This document shows positions 44,116 to 53,112 of a DNA stretch of 64,000 nucleotides, piece after piece. The notes under the pieces were generated by a model. It searched no databases and had not been told where the DNA came from. It worked only from the letters and a program-made list of their open reading frames with translations. Where the stretch lies: positions 58,389,712 to 58,453,711 of the forward strand of contig CM070576.1 of NCBI GenBank assembly GCA_036346355.1, read 5' to 3'. This DNA is from Rhipidocladum racemiflorum. Taxonomy: Eukaryota; Streptophyta; Magnoliopsida; Poales; Poaceae. The translations under genes and the position numbers were made by a program. Position 1 is the stretch's first letter, and every line of letters starts with the position of its first letter.

Positions 44116-46131
44116 ATGGAAGGAGCCATCTCCAACCCCCCAAGTACAAGGTATGCACCGTGCGTATCTCCACGCGATCTTCTTGCGGCGTCCTCTTACT
44201 AAATTCAGGGACTCTAGCGCTGTGCAACTTTCGGAGTCAATGACTCATGGTCGCAAAGTACTTAGCATGTACGTACGGCCCCACTGTCGTTTTTCGTAGG
44301 ATTGCTGTGGTCACCGGAGGGAACAAAGGGATCGGGCTCGAGGTGTGCCGGCAGCTGGCCGGGAGCGGCGTCACCGTCATCTTGACGGCCAGGGACGAGA
44401 CGAGGGGCGCGGAGGCCGTCGAGAAGCTCAAAGCGCTGGGCCTCTCCGATATCATTTTCCATCAGCTGGAGATCACCGATGCTTCCAGCATTGCTCGATT
44501 GGCTGATTTCTTGAAGACCCGTTTTGGGAAGCTAGACATCCTCGTAGGTTTTTCTTCTTTTCAAACCTGTTGCCTGTACTACTACTACTACTACGCTACT
44601 GAATAATTTTGATATGACCAGTGGTTGATAGATAGATACTCTGAATCGTAGGTGAATAATGCCGCGATCGGTGGGATTGAGCTAGTACAGGATCCAGTTT
44701 ATGGTTTTGTACCCGTCGAGGAAAAGGTGAGCCGGCATCTATGTTGCTCGTGAACATCGCACAATATTGTAATGCTTCATTTCTTGTTATGAAAAAACAA
44801 ACACGAACAAAGCTTGTACGATTTTGGATTACAACACAATGAAATTGTACTGTTACTATTGTAGGCGTAGTCAAGGATACAAATTTCATTTTGAGCTAAA
44901 TCTCGGACATGCCCGAAATCCGAAATCTCGGCGAGATTTCGAAAATTCAAATAAAATCCGTTCGAAATATAAAATTCAAATTTCAAATCCGGTTCAAATT
45001 CTACCGGGAAATCCGAGATTTCGGCCGAAATTCCCGAGATTTCGGCCGAAATATCCGAGATTTCGGTAAAATTTCAACTGACCAAAAAATGGTCAAAACA
45101 TGTCAAAAAAATCTGAAATTTTTTATGGATGATCTTCAACCTAAATCCAATCATATCCGCCCAAAACAAATAAAAATCCGGCAAAAAAAATTGAAATTTC
45201 GGCCGAAATCACCAAGATTTCGGCCGAAACGGGCGAGATTTCATTTACACTGTAGCATTTCGATTTTTTTTCAAATTTTTTTACCGGACCGGATTTTGAA
45301 TCTCGGAGGGGTCCGAAATCCGAAATCTCGGCCGAGATTTCGGATTTCGGACCGAAATTTGGAACCCTGGGCGTAGTAGTAGTAGTATTACATAGGAATG
45401 AACCTGTTCGTAAGGCTAACTGAACAGACTCCATTTGTCTATGCCTAACTGAAACAGTTCAATGGCATGGACGGATACCAGAGAATTGAATGGATGAGGA
45501 ACAATAGCGTGGAGACTTACGATGCCGCAAAGCAGGGCCTGCAGACAAACTACTATGGCACAAAGCATGTAATAGAAGCCCTCCTGACCCTGCTCCAATG
45601 CTCCCCCGATGGAAGGATCGTTAATGTTTCCTCCAACTTTGGATTGCTAAGGGTAAATTCCATAGATCACACACACACACACACACACACACAAATTGAT
45701 ACAAGAAAATGGTAAACCCACAGCAAGATCTTCCTTTTTCGCTGTAGCTTTTCAGCAACAAGGAGCTGGAGCAAGAGATGAACAACATTGACAACCTGAC
45801 CGAGGAGAGGCTGGACGAGCTGCTGGACATATACCTGAAAGACTTCGAGGCCGGCGCGGTGGAGGCGCGCGGGTGGCCGACGGGGTTCTCGGCGTACAAG
45901 GTGGCTAAGGCGGCCCTGAACGCCTACTCGAGGATCCTGGCGAGGAGGCACCCGGCGCTGCGTGTCAACTGCGCGCACCCAGGCTACGTCAAGACCGATA
46001 TGACCAGGAACTCGGGGCTCCTGACGACCGAGGAGGGCGCGCGCAACGTGGTGAAGGTGGCGCTGCTGCCGGACGACGGGCCGACCGGTGCGTACTTCCA
46101 TGAGGGTCAGCAGGAGGCGTCGTTTGTGTGA
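44116..46131 (+). CDS. SDR gene C: (+)-neomenthol dehydrogenase / salutaridine reductase-like oxidoreductase
   Basis: Proposed exons are 44116-44150, 44300-44543, 44652-44726, 45458-45652 and 45748-46131. They have the same lengths as gene B (35/244/75/195/384) and join in phase to 310 aa starting MEGAISNPPSTR. TGGNKGIG (17-24), VNNAA (94-98), VNVSS (Ser 176/177) and Y233-x3-K237 are all present, followed by HPGYVKTDM. The protein differs from B mainly by single substitutions, e.g. IGGIELVQDPVYG in exon 3 and IYLKDFEAG in exon 5. In exon 5 it is closer to gene D than B is, so gene conversion between C and D is possible. Intron 3 carries a hAT-like insertion and intron 4 starts with an (AC)n microsatellite (45667-45693). 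As a substrate, a small ketone or alcohol is likely but unknown. Confidence 0.93.
44872..45369 (+). mobile_element. hAT-like element with CGAAATTTCGG interior in intron 3 of gene C (498 bp)
   Basis: The ends CAAGGATACAAATTTC and GAAATTTGGAACCCTG are inverted. The flanks are the exact 8-bp duplication GGCGTAGT (44864-44871 and 45370-45377). Gene B intron 3 has the single 'gtaggcgtagtagtagtag' (about 39038). The interior repeats 'cgagatttcgg' and 'ccgaaat' words and has no gene. It is related to 6074-6577. Confidence 0.9.
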
Positions 46132-46825
46132 CACGTGCTGTGAGTACTGTTTGGTTGCCCTCGCGGCTTGCCGGCGGCACGCTTTGTATCTGAACTCGGA
46201 ACAATTTGGTAGCAGTACGTAAGGCTTTGGATTGTGATGAACTGTAGTAGTACTCTATATGGATGAAGAGCGTCAGCTAGTTGAAGGTGCAGGCAATGTT
46301 GGCTAGAGTCGTAAGACTATCTTCAGCAGCTTCAGCCTCCAAATCCCTTCACGAATAGATCCCAAGTGCTCCAGCGGTTTCCTTCACGATTCCCTTCGGA
46401 CGGGATTTCGAGAAAGAATCTGGATAGAAAGGGATTCTCTCTCCAATCCCTTCACAAATTCCCTTAAGGGGATGTTGTTAGAGATGGTAGGAAATAAAGG
46501 GAATGAATATGGAGAAGGAAATGGAATGAAGGGAAATTGATGGAGATAGTTCTCTCATATTCTCTTGGGAGCTATAAGTTAAGGTGTGGACTGACGAGTG
46601 GGAAAAATAATGCGAGCAGACCTTGATCTAGCCAATTGTGTCTACGTAGCCACACACGGGTCCAGAATGGAAACCTACCACCGCATGCTGAAAATTATTT
46701 GTCTCTCGAAGAATATCGAATTGAAAGATCCATCTTTAACGCGGCAGTCTATTTTTTAGTTAACTGGAAATTTCTAAAAATTTTGTTAATTTTTCAGCCA
46801 GTGGATCATGAATCATGATACAACA
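46132..46825. other. 3' flank of gene C
   Basis: This is co-linear with the 3' flank of B to 46582, including the degenerate GGGAAT-rich MITE (about 46310-46490). The rest is unique AT-rich spacer without a supported feature. Confidence 0.45.
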
Positions 46826-47150
46826 CTACTACTAAAAGGCATATATTAGACGTCTAATAGTCTATGATGAGGACCATCACTGACGGTTCTACAGTGAAAT
46901 CGTTAGTAATATCATTACAGACGATACTCTTCATAAACCGTCAGTGATATACAGCAATATCACCGACGTGCCCCCACGCACACACGCACGCACCCCTGTG
47001 CCTTACCGTGCGCGGAAGCATGGGCTCGGTTGGCTTTCGCGCTCCGCATTGCAGCCGCGCCTAGCAGGTGACGCATGTCACCTTTCGCATTACCAGACCA
47101 TGGAAAGTGACATGTGTCACTTACTGGGTCTTTCGTGCTCAGGTAGGGAG
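46826..47150 (+). mobile_element. CACTA-type terminal fragment
   Basis: It starts CACTACTACTAAAAGG, close to the CACTA transposon end. Subterminal words 'cactgacggtt' and 'aaccgtcagtgat' follow in both orientations (about 46876-46955), as in CACTA subterminal regions. A coding part is not present; the other end was not found. Confidence 0.5.
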
Positions 47151-47548
47151 CTATTTTTGAAATTTTTGTCGCACGTAGGCTAGTTTTGAAAAAAACATGA
47201 TAAGAGCTATTACAATAAAAATTTCACCGAAATATGAACTATAGCACTGTGTAGTTTTGTTTGTAATGCATATCTATGTCACATGCATGCTAGCTACTAT
47301 TAGCTTAATGCCTATCTATGTCATGTCGGCAAGATATTGACTACAATAAGTCAATGACAACAATCAGGTTTTTTTCTTGCACACCAATATTTATAGAGAG
47401 CGAGAACATCGATAGTTAACTGTGATTTATGGGGAACATGAAAATTGGTATTGTGGACAAGCAGCCTTGGGTTTGTGTCATACATAATCGATATGTCGAC
47501 TTATTGAAGGCGATTGTGCAGCTACAATAAGGGAAAATGAGCTCTATC
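47151..47548. other. Spacer, nothing recognised
   Basis: This is AT-rich sequence with a repeated 'gcctatctatgtca' phrase (about 47268 and 47310). I see no gene or bounded element. Confidence 0.3.
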
Positions 47549-47947
47549 CAGGGGCGAATTTTCCAATATGGCAAGGTATGGCCCCCGCCATATCTAGTCT
47601 ATACCGGGTATCCCTGCATATATACAGTATATATTGGTACGTAGTGCATTCGCATTCCCGTCCTGCGGCTTTCGCCTGCGCAGAAGCATTTTCAAAAGAT
47701 AAAAACTCGCCAAATACAGCTACCAAGGTCTCCTAGACGCAATTAATATTTTACTGGTACATATTTTATCTTTTTCCTTATCCATTATGCTTTATAATAT
47801 GATTTTCATTCCATTAAGTGTCATACACTCATATTATAATATGCTTTATAATATTAGCGTATGGATAACTTTAATTTAGTGTACCACTATTACTATATAT
47901 GCTATAAAATTTGCCATATCAAAATTTTAGTTCATCCTCCGCCACTG
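47549..47947 (+). mobile_element. Internally deleted derivative of the 31394-33176 hAT element (399 bp)
   Basis: The right end CTCCGCCACTG and the preceding roughly 230 bases match, in reverse orientation, the left end of the hAT element at 31394. This includes the last transposase codons ('ccaaatacagctaccaaggtctcctagacgcaattaat' region). The left end is CAGGGGCGAATTTTCC, followed by the 'taccgggtat' phrase seen at the other end of the big element. The middle is deleted. No matching 8-bp flanks were found, so a later rearrangement at one side is likely. Confidence 0.7.
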
Positions 47948-47984
47948 GACACACGTGTTCCAATCACAAAGCCGGGAATCAACC

Positions 47985-48710
47985 CATCTATTTTGGATAG
48001 AATAATGCACCCGGATGAATGCTAATCATTAACAGAAAAACTGTTCTACGGATGGTATACTCATGAAACATATGAAACTCGTGATTTTTTATAATAAAAC
48101 TCATAAAACTTAGCATTAAAAACTGATGAAATCTGAAATTCATGAAACTAAACACTGAGGTATACCGTTCCCTAGTTCCTCTCAACCATTAATTGCCACA
48201 TCTCCGTCTCACCTTGTCTAGTTGTCTTGCATGAAGATGCTCTCGAATTCTTAGGAGAAAAGGCATGCATCCACGCATGCTACACTGAACCAATACAGCT
48301 TTTTGTTCATGTGTACAGTTCAATATTCAGGGAATCAGGGTTCAATTGTGTAGATTAATTTGTGTTCAGGGTTGCCGTTGTTACCGGAGGGAACAAATTA
48401 AGGAACTGAGTTTGAGGTATGTTGGCAGTTTGTGCAGTGTTGCCTAGAATCGAAATCCGAGCAGTTGAAGGAAAGCATTTCAAAAACAGAAAAACTAAAA
48501 AACGGTATACCGTGCAACGGTATACCTCTAAAACTCATGAAACTTATGATTTTTTGCACTGAAACTCATGAAACTTAGCATTAAAAACTGATAAAACATG
48601 AAACTGATGAAACTAAACACTGAAACTCATGAAACCAACACTGAAACTGATAAGTTTTATAAGTTTCATGGCTATACCGTTGCAACGGTATACCGTTCCC
48701 TAGTCACTCT
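47985..48710. repeat. Two copies of an ATGAAACT-rich repeat ending in ACGGTATACC
   Basis: Copy 1 (about 47995-48172) and copy 2 (about 48492-48707) share runs of 'ctcatgaaact', 'gcattaaaaactgat', and the end 'ggtataccgttccctagt'. Copy 2 has inverted ends: AACGGTATACCG at the left and CGGTATACCGTT at the right, each next to a 'gttgcaac' or 'gtgcaac' motif. They lie on both sides of the SDR exon-2 relic. The class is undecided (TIR element or Helitron-like). Confidence 0.5.
48370..48437 (+). pseudogene. SDR relic: start of exon 2 only
   Basis: After 'gtgttcag' the sequence reads VAVVTGGNK and then breaks; 'ggtatgttggcagtttg' corresponds to the EVCRQL codons of the intact genes. The upstream 110 bases (about 48258-48369) match the region before exon 2 of pseudogene E (about 52996-53112: shared 'ttcatgtgtaca.ttcaa.attcag'). 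It is therefore a truncated relative of E, not of D. Confidence 0.7.
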
Positions 48711-49151
48711 CTTTCAAAAATGAGCTAGAGGAGGTAGAAAATCCTTTTTTTAAAAAAAAAAAAAAAAAAGCTGTGCAATTGTGGAGCCAAGCCACTCAGC
48801 TAGTTCACATGCTTGACGTCCCTGTCATGTGATTTGCAAGATTCTCGGGGGAACAAAATAGCTGTACAACAGTACAAGACAATGATAGAGAGGAAAATAG
48901 GAACGGGGAATCATTCCACCTTGATATTGGATAATTGTTTGTATGTGGCCTCAAACGAATGCAGATCGAGCTCTTGGTACGATGTATGAGGGGGAGTCAC
49001 CGCTCGTCGAAAATTCTCTCTTTCTCTCGAAGAGTATGGAGTTGAAATTAAGGTCCAAATCCTTTCTTGTTGTCCACAAAAAAATGTGAGCAAGTCATCT
49101 CCTATCTTCTTCTTCTAGCTAGCTCGTGCTGAAACCTAACAAGCTCAGCTC
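48711..49151. other. Upstream region of SDR gene D
   Basis: This is the presumed promoter and leader of gene D. A poly(A) stretch (about 48752-48769) and TC-rich phrases ('ctctctttctctcg', about 49015) are visible; no certain TATA box. Confidence 0.35.
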
Positions 49152-50477
49152 ATGGAAGGAGCCATCTCCAGTCGCCGAAACACTGTCGGGACATTCGCCA
49201 TCTCCAGGATTGCTGTGGTCACCGGCGGGAACAAAGGGATCGGACTAGAGGTGTGCCGGCAGCTGGCCAGCAACGGCGTCACGGTCGTTTTGACAGCCAG
49301 GGACGAGGCGAGGGGCGCAGCGGCCGTCGAGAAGCTCAACGGGTGCAATGTCATTTTTCATCAGTTAGAGGTCACGGATGCTTCGAGTATCGCTCGACTG
49401 GCTGATTTTTTGAGGACCCGTTTTGGCAGGATAGACATCCTGGTACGCTTTGAATCTCTCGAATTTTAAAACATCGCATCTGTCCATTTTCTACTACGTT
49501 CGGAGGATCCTCTTGCTTAGCAGTGCGACACTGCCATGTTTCGTGCGTTCGATTTGGCTCGCTATTCACGATAGGAAACTCTAATTTGTAGGTGAATAAC
49601 GCCGCGATTAATGGCGTCGAGCATGGTCCAATACCCAGCGACGACAAGGTACGTGAGCGCGCTGACATAATCTTCACCGTGCCATTGTTTTGCTCACAAG
49701 CGTGGGGAAAGTTTAGTGGCAGCTACGCTGGCAGATCAGTGCACTTTGCTCCATCTTAAGGCTTCCATATGTGTTCTGGACCTGTTCGTGCAGCAGTTCG
49801 TTGGCATGAACAGGAACCAGAGAGCTGAATGGATGTTGAGAAATTGCTGGGAGAATTACGACGTTACAAAGGATTGCCTGCAGACAAACTACTACGGCAC
49901 GAAGCATGTCACTGAGGCCCTGCTGCCTCTTCTGCAATCCTCCTCCGACGGAAGAATCGTTAATGTCTCCTCCAACCTCGGATTGCTAAGGGTAAATTCC
50001 GTGGATCACACTCACTAATACAACATCCAAAATACATATGGAAAATCTCCGCATGCAGGTCGATTTTGTTTTCCCCCATTGCCGTTAATGCAGCTTTTCA
50101 GCAACGAGGAGCTGAAGCAGGAGCTTAACGACATTAACAAACTGACCGAGGAGAGGCTGGACGAGCTGCTGGACATATACCTGAAAGACTTCGAGGCCGG
50201 CGCGGTGGAGGCGCGCGGGTGGCCGACGGGGTTCTCGGCGTACAAGGTGTCCAAGGCGATCTTGAACGCGTACTCGAGGATCCTGGCGAGGAGGCACCCG
50301 GCGCTGCGCGTCAACTGCGCGCATCCCGGCTATGTGAAGACCGACATGACGGGCAACTTGGGGCTCCTGACGCCCGAGGAGGGTGCCGGAAACGTTGTGA
50401 TGGTGGCTCTTCTTCCGGATGACGGGCCGACCGGTGCGTACTTCCATGAGGGCCAGCAGGAGGTGTCGTTTGTGTGA
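49152..50477 (+). CDS. SDR gene D: (+)-neomenthol dehydrogenase / salutaridine reductase-like oxidoreductase, intron 1 absent
   Basis: Proposed exons are 49152-49442, 49592-49648, 49797-49991 and 50094-50477, joining in phase to 308 aa starting MEGAISSRRNTVGTFAISR. The reading is open straight from the ATG into the cofactor motif TGGNKGIG (24-31), so the first intron of genes A-C is missing. The N terminus is about seven residues longer. Exon 3 is shorter than in B and C (57 bases: VNNAAINGVEHGPIPSDDK). VNVSS (Ser 174/175) and Y231-x3-K235 (FSAYKVSK) are present. The exon 4 acceptor could be one triplet earlier (cag-cag). Sequence and intron sizes differ more from B/C than these do from each other, so D is an older duplicate. 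Substrate unknown. Confidence 0.92.
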
Positions 50478-52950
50478 TACTATTAGTCAAACCTATTACC
50501 GATCGATGAGCCTTTTTACTATCTTGTGAGTGTACCAAAAATTTATATTAACTAGTAGGGTGCGGGCTGCCCCTACGGATCTTAAATATACTACGACACA
50601 AGTGCTAGATTATGTCAATGCTGAGCCATGTTATGTTAAAACCAAAAGAGTATGGTATATATCATCAAGCATGATCTTGAATTATACAATAAACATCAAT
50701 TTTCTATTACACACATCCAGCAAACCATATATGTACACTTTAGTAAATAAAGCAAATTGAAAACATATGTCCACAATTTAGTACTGATGCTGTTTCTTGT
50801 ACTACCATCCAGCTACCATGTACTATCACCCAATCCCGCTCGTTAATCAGACACAGTTAATCAAATGATACAACAAACACAGTTAATCAAATGATGTAAT
50901 TTATTACTATCACGAATTCACGATCGATCAACAAGATGTCAATCATGGTTATCACGGCGTCGCCTAGGCGTCCACTCGCCGGAAGGAGAGCGCCATGCCC
51001 GGTCGCCTCGCCTGGAAGACCCGGAGGCGGCGCAAGGTGCTGGGAGTGGGAGGACCCGAGGCGGCGGGCTGCGGCCGGGAGGGAGGACCGGAGGCGAAGG
51101 CTACTGGGAGTGGAGGAGGCGGCGGCTGGAGACGAGACGAGGCGCAGGGGAGGCGGCGGTTGGAGACGCAGACGAGTCTGACGAGGCGGCGGAGTAGGGT
51201 TAGGGGTTGGGAGGAACCGGACTGGGCTGGCCAGTTGGCCAGTGGGCCGAAAAATGGGCCAAAACTAGGCTGGTCGTTGTGACAGAAGGAATGGTAATTC
51301 TTTTTTTTCCTTCCTCATAGCTAAACTAGCATTTGCTAGGATAAGAATGGTAATTCTTTGGTCGTCTAATTTTCATAGATATTTGTATGAATAGTACTTA
51401 GCCTTAAGTATATTTTGCACAAACAAATGATTTATACATGTTGGGTTTACAGAATGAGGCTACTGGCTGCATCTACATCGTTACAAAATAAAAATTTATT
51501 AATTTGATTTCCATTTAAATTCAAAAGTATACCTAAAAATAAAATTTTAAGTAATAATAAATAAAAATAGAATATGGATTTTTATTCGAATTTCAGCCTA
51601 AAGTGAAAAAATCCACCCGATCGAGAAGTATACAAATTAGGAATAAATTAAAGGATGATTAGAAAATTGATTTGTATGTGAATTAGAACACTAAATTCCA
51701 AAATAATTAACATTCGTAATATAATCTATTAACTATAATAATTATGAACTTTAAGAAAATTTTCATATTAATAGAGAAAAGAAAAAGATTTAGCATCCAT
51801 CTAACAGACCTAGACTATAGCGTCTATCAAGTACAATCCAAATTAATAGATCTAAATGATTTTATCTAAGAAGCTAATCCGCGCGGATACACGAGTTACC
51901 GACTAGTTGTGTGTAATTTGTAGCGCTAGGCTTGAGAACGAGAGATGACGGGAGTTGGATTGTGATGTAGTTGTAGTATTTTTGGTCGATGGAGGTGTGT
52001 AAGCCAGTTCGAAGGTGCAGAGTCCGTGCCCATGCCAGTAAGCCAGTTCCACCTGTGCGCGTCCACAAGATTTTCCTCGACGAGCTACCAGAAATGAAGC
52101 GATGGGAAAGGTTGTGCGGCACGGCATCACGGACGTACCGCTGCAGCAGGGCGATGAAACCCTGTCCCAAGCGAAACCCGGACATGTCAAGGCCCAAGCA
52201 AATGTGACCCAACGAGGCCACGCGAATATAGCTACGTGCCAACGTTAGCCTTGCGACTATGGCCGCACGTTTTGATCGAACAGTTCCCGTGAACGCAACC
52301 GGTGGTCGGCCCGGCGCCGCCCGACCGCGGACTGGACCTACCGATTCGCTGTCGCCGTGCCTCCGGCCACCCCCGACGCACGGTCCGAAGGCGCTAGGTC
52401 CTTACGGAATGACGCAGCCCGAGAGATCGTGGCTGCCGGGCTCCTAGGCCGCGGATGATGGCAGCGGCGCAGTGGAGCGTTTGGCGTCCGTGGACTCTCC
52501 GGCGTTGCTTTCTTCTTGTCTACTGGCAAGGAGATGGGTGGGTTTGGATGGCGATGGTAATGTCAGCACAAGCCTACAGAAAAGAGCCCTGGCGCCAGCG
52601 CCAAATTATGCCGCGTCACTGAGCGCTGGTCGTCCTCTGATTCAGATGGACGCCCCTATCAAGCTCCTTACAGTAACCCAGCCGGCTGCTACGAATTCAA
52701 CCTTTAATACTCGTCTCCAATAACGTACGCCATGATATGTTTACTTCTGCAGGCAGTAGTGACGCTGTGACAGCTACTAGCGTGTTTTGTCACGATAGAG
52801 ATCGATGGCGTACTCATAACCTTACAAGCAGCTTTAACCCAATTGGAGCCTCCCTCCATCGTCCTTGTGTTATAAACAAGGAGCACCTGGATTAACCATT
52901 AATCAAGCTTCCCTGTCTTCCATTTTCCCTTGGAGTAGAATCTGATCTTG
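50478..52950. other. Intergenic spacer between gene D and pseudogene E
   Basis: The order is an AT-rich part (50530-50930), a GC-rich segment (about 50950-51290) whose ORFs are Arg/Gly-rich and look like non-coding GC-rich sequence, a long AT-rich part (51300-51900), and GC-rich fragments with ORFs on both strands (51990-52560). None shows a domain or a consistent gene model. I see no bounded transposon. Confidence 0.35.
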
Positions 52951-53112
52951 ATGATGGAAAGGAGCGCCTCCTCCAGTCTCCACTCTCCAGTCCTTATGAC
53001 AAAAGGCATCGATCCGTACAAACAATACTGAACTTACACAGCTATTTGCTCATGTGTACAACTCAACATTCAGGGCTCAGTTGTGTGGATAGTTTGTTAA
53101 ATCAGTGCTCAG

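Larger units (their letters stand above)
41283..46582 (+). repeat. C block of the tandem segmental duplication
   Basis: This is the co-linear sister of the B block (31019-40833), containing gene C. It starts inside the copia RNase H region and ends at 'tctcttgggagctataagtta'. It carries two block-specific insertions, 41917-42931 and 44872-45369. Confidence 0.88.

Noticed and set aside
50936..51282. GC-rich ORFs with Arg/Gly runs
   Set aside because: Compositional effect of a GC-rich segment; no domain or splice model.
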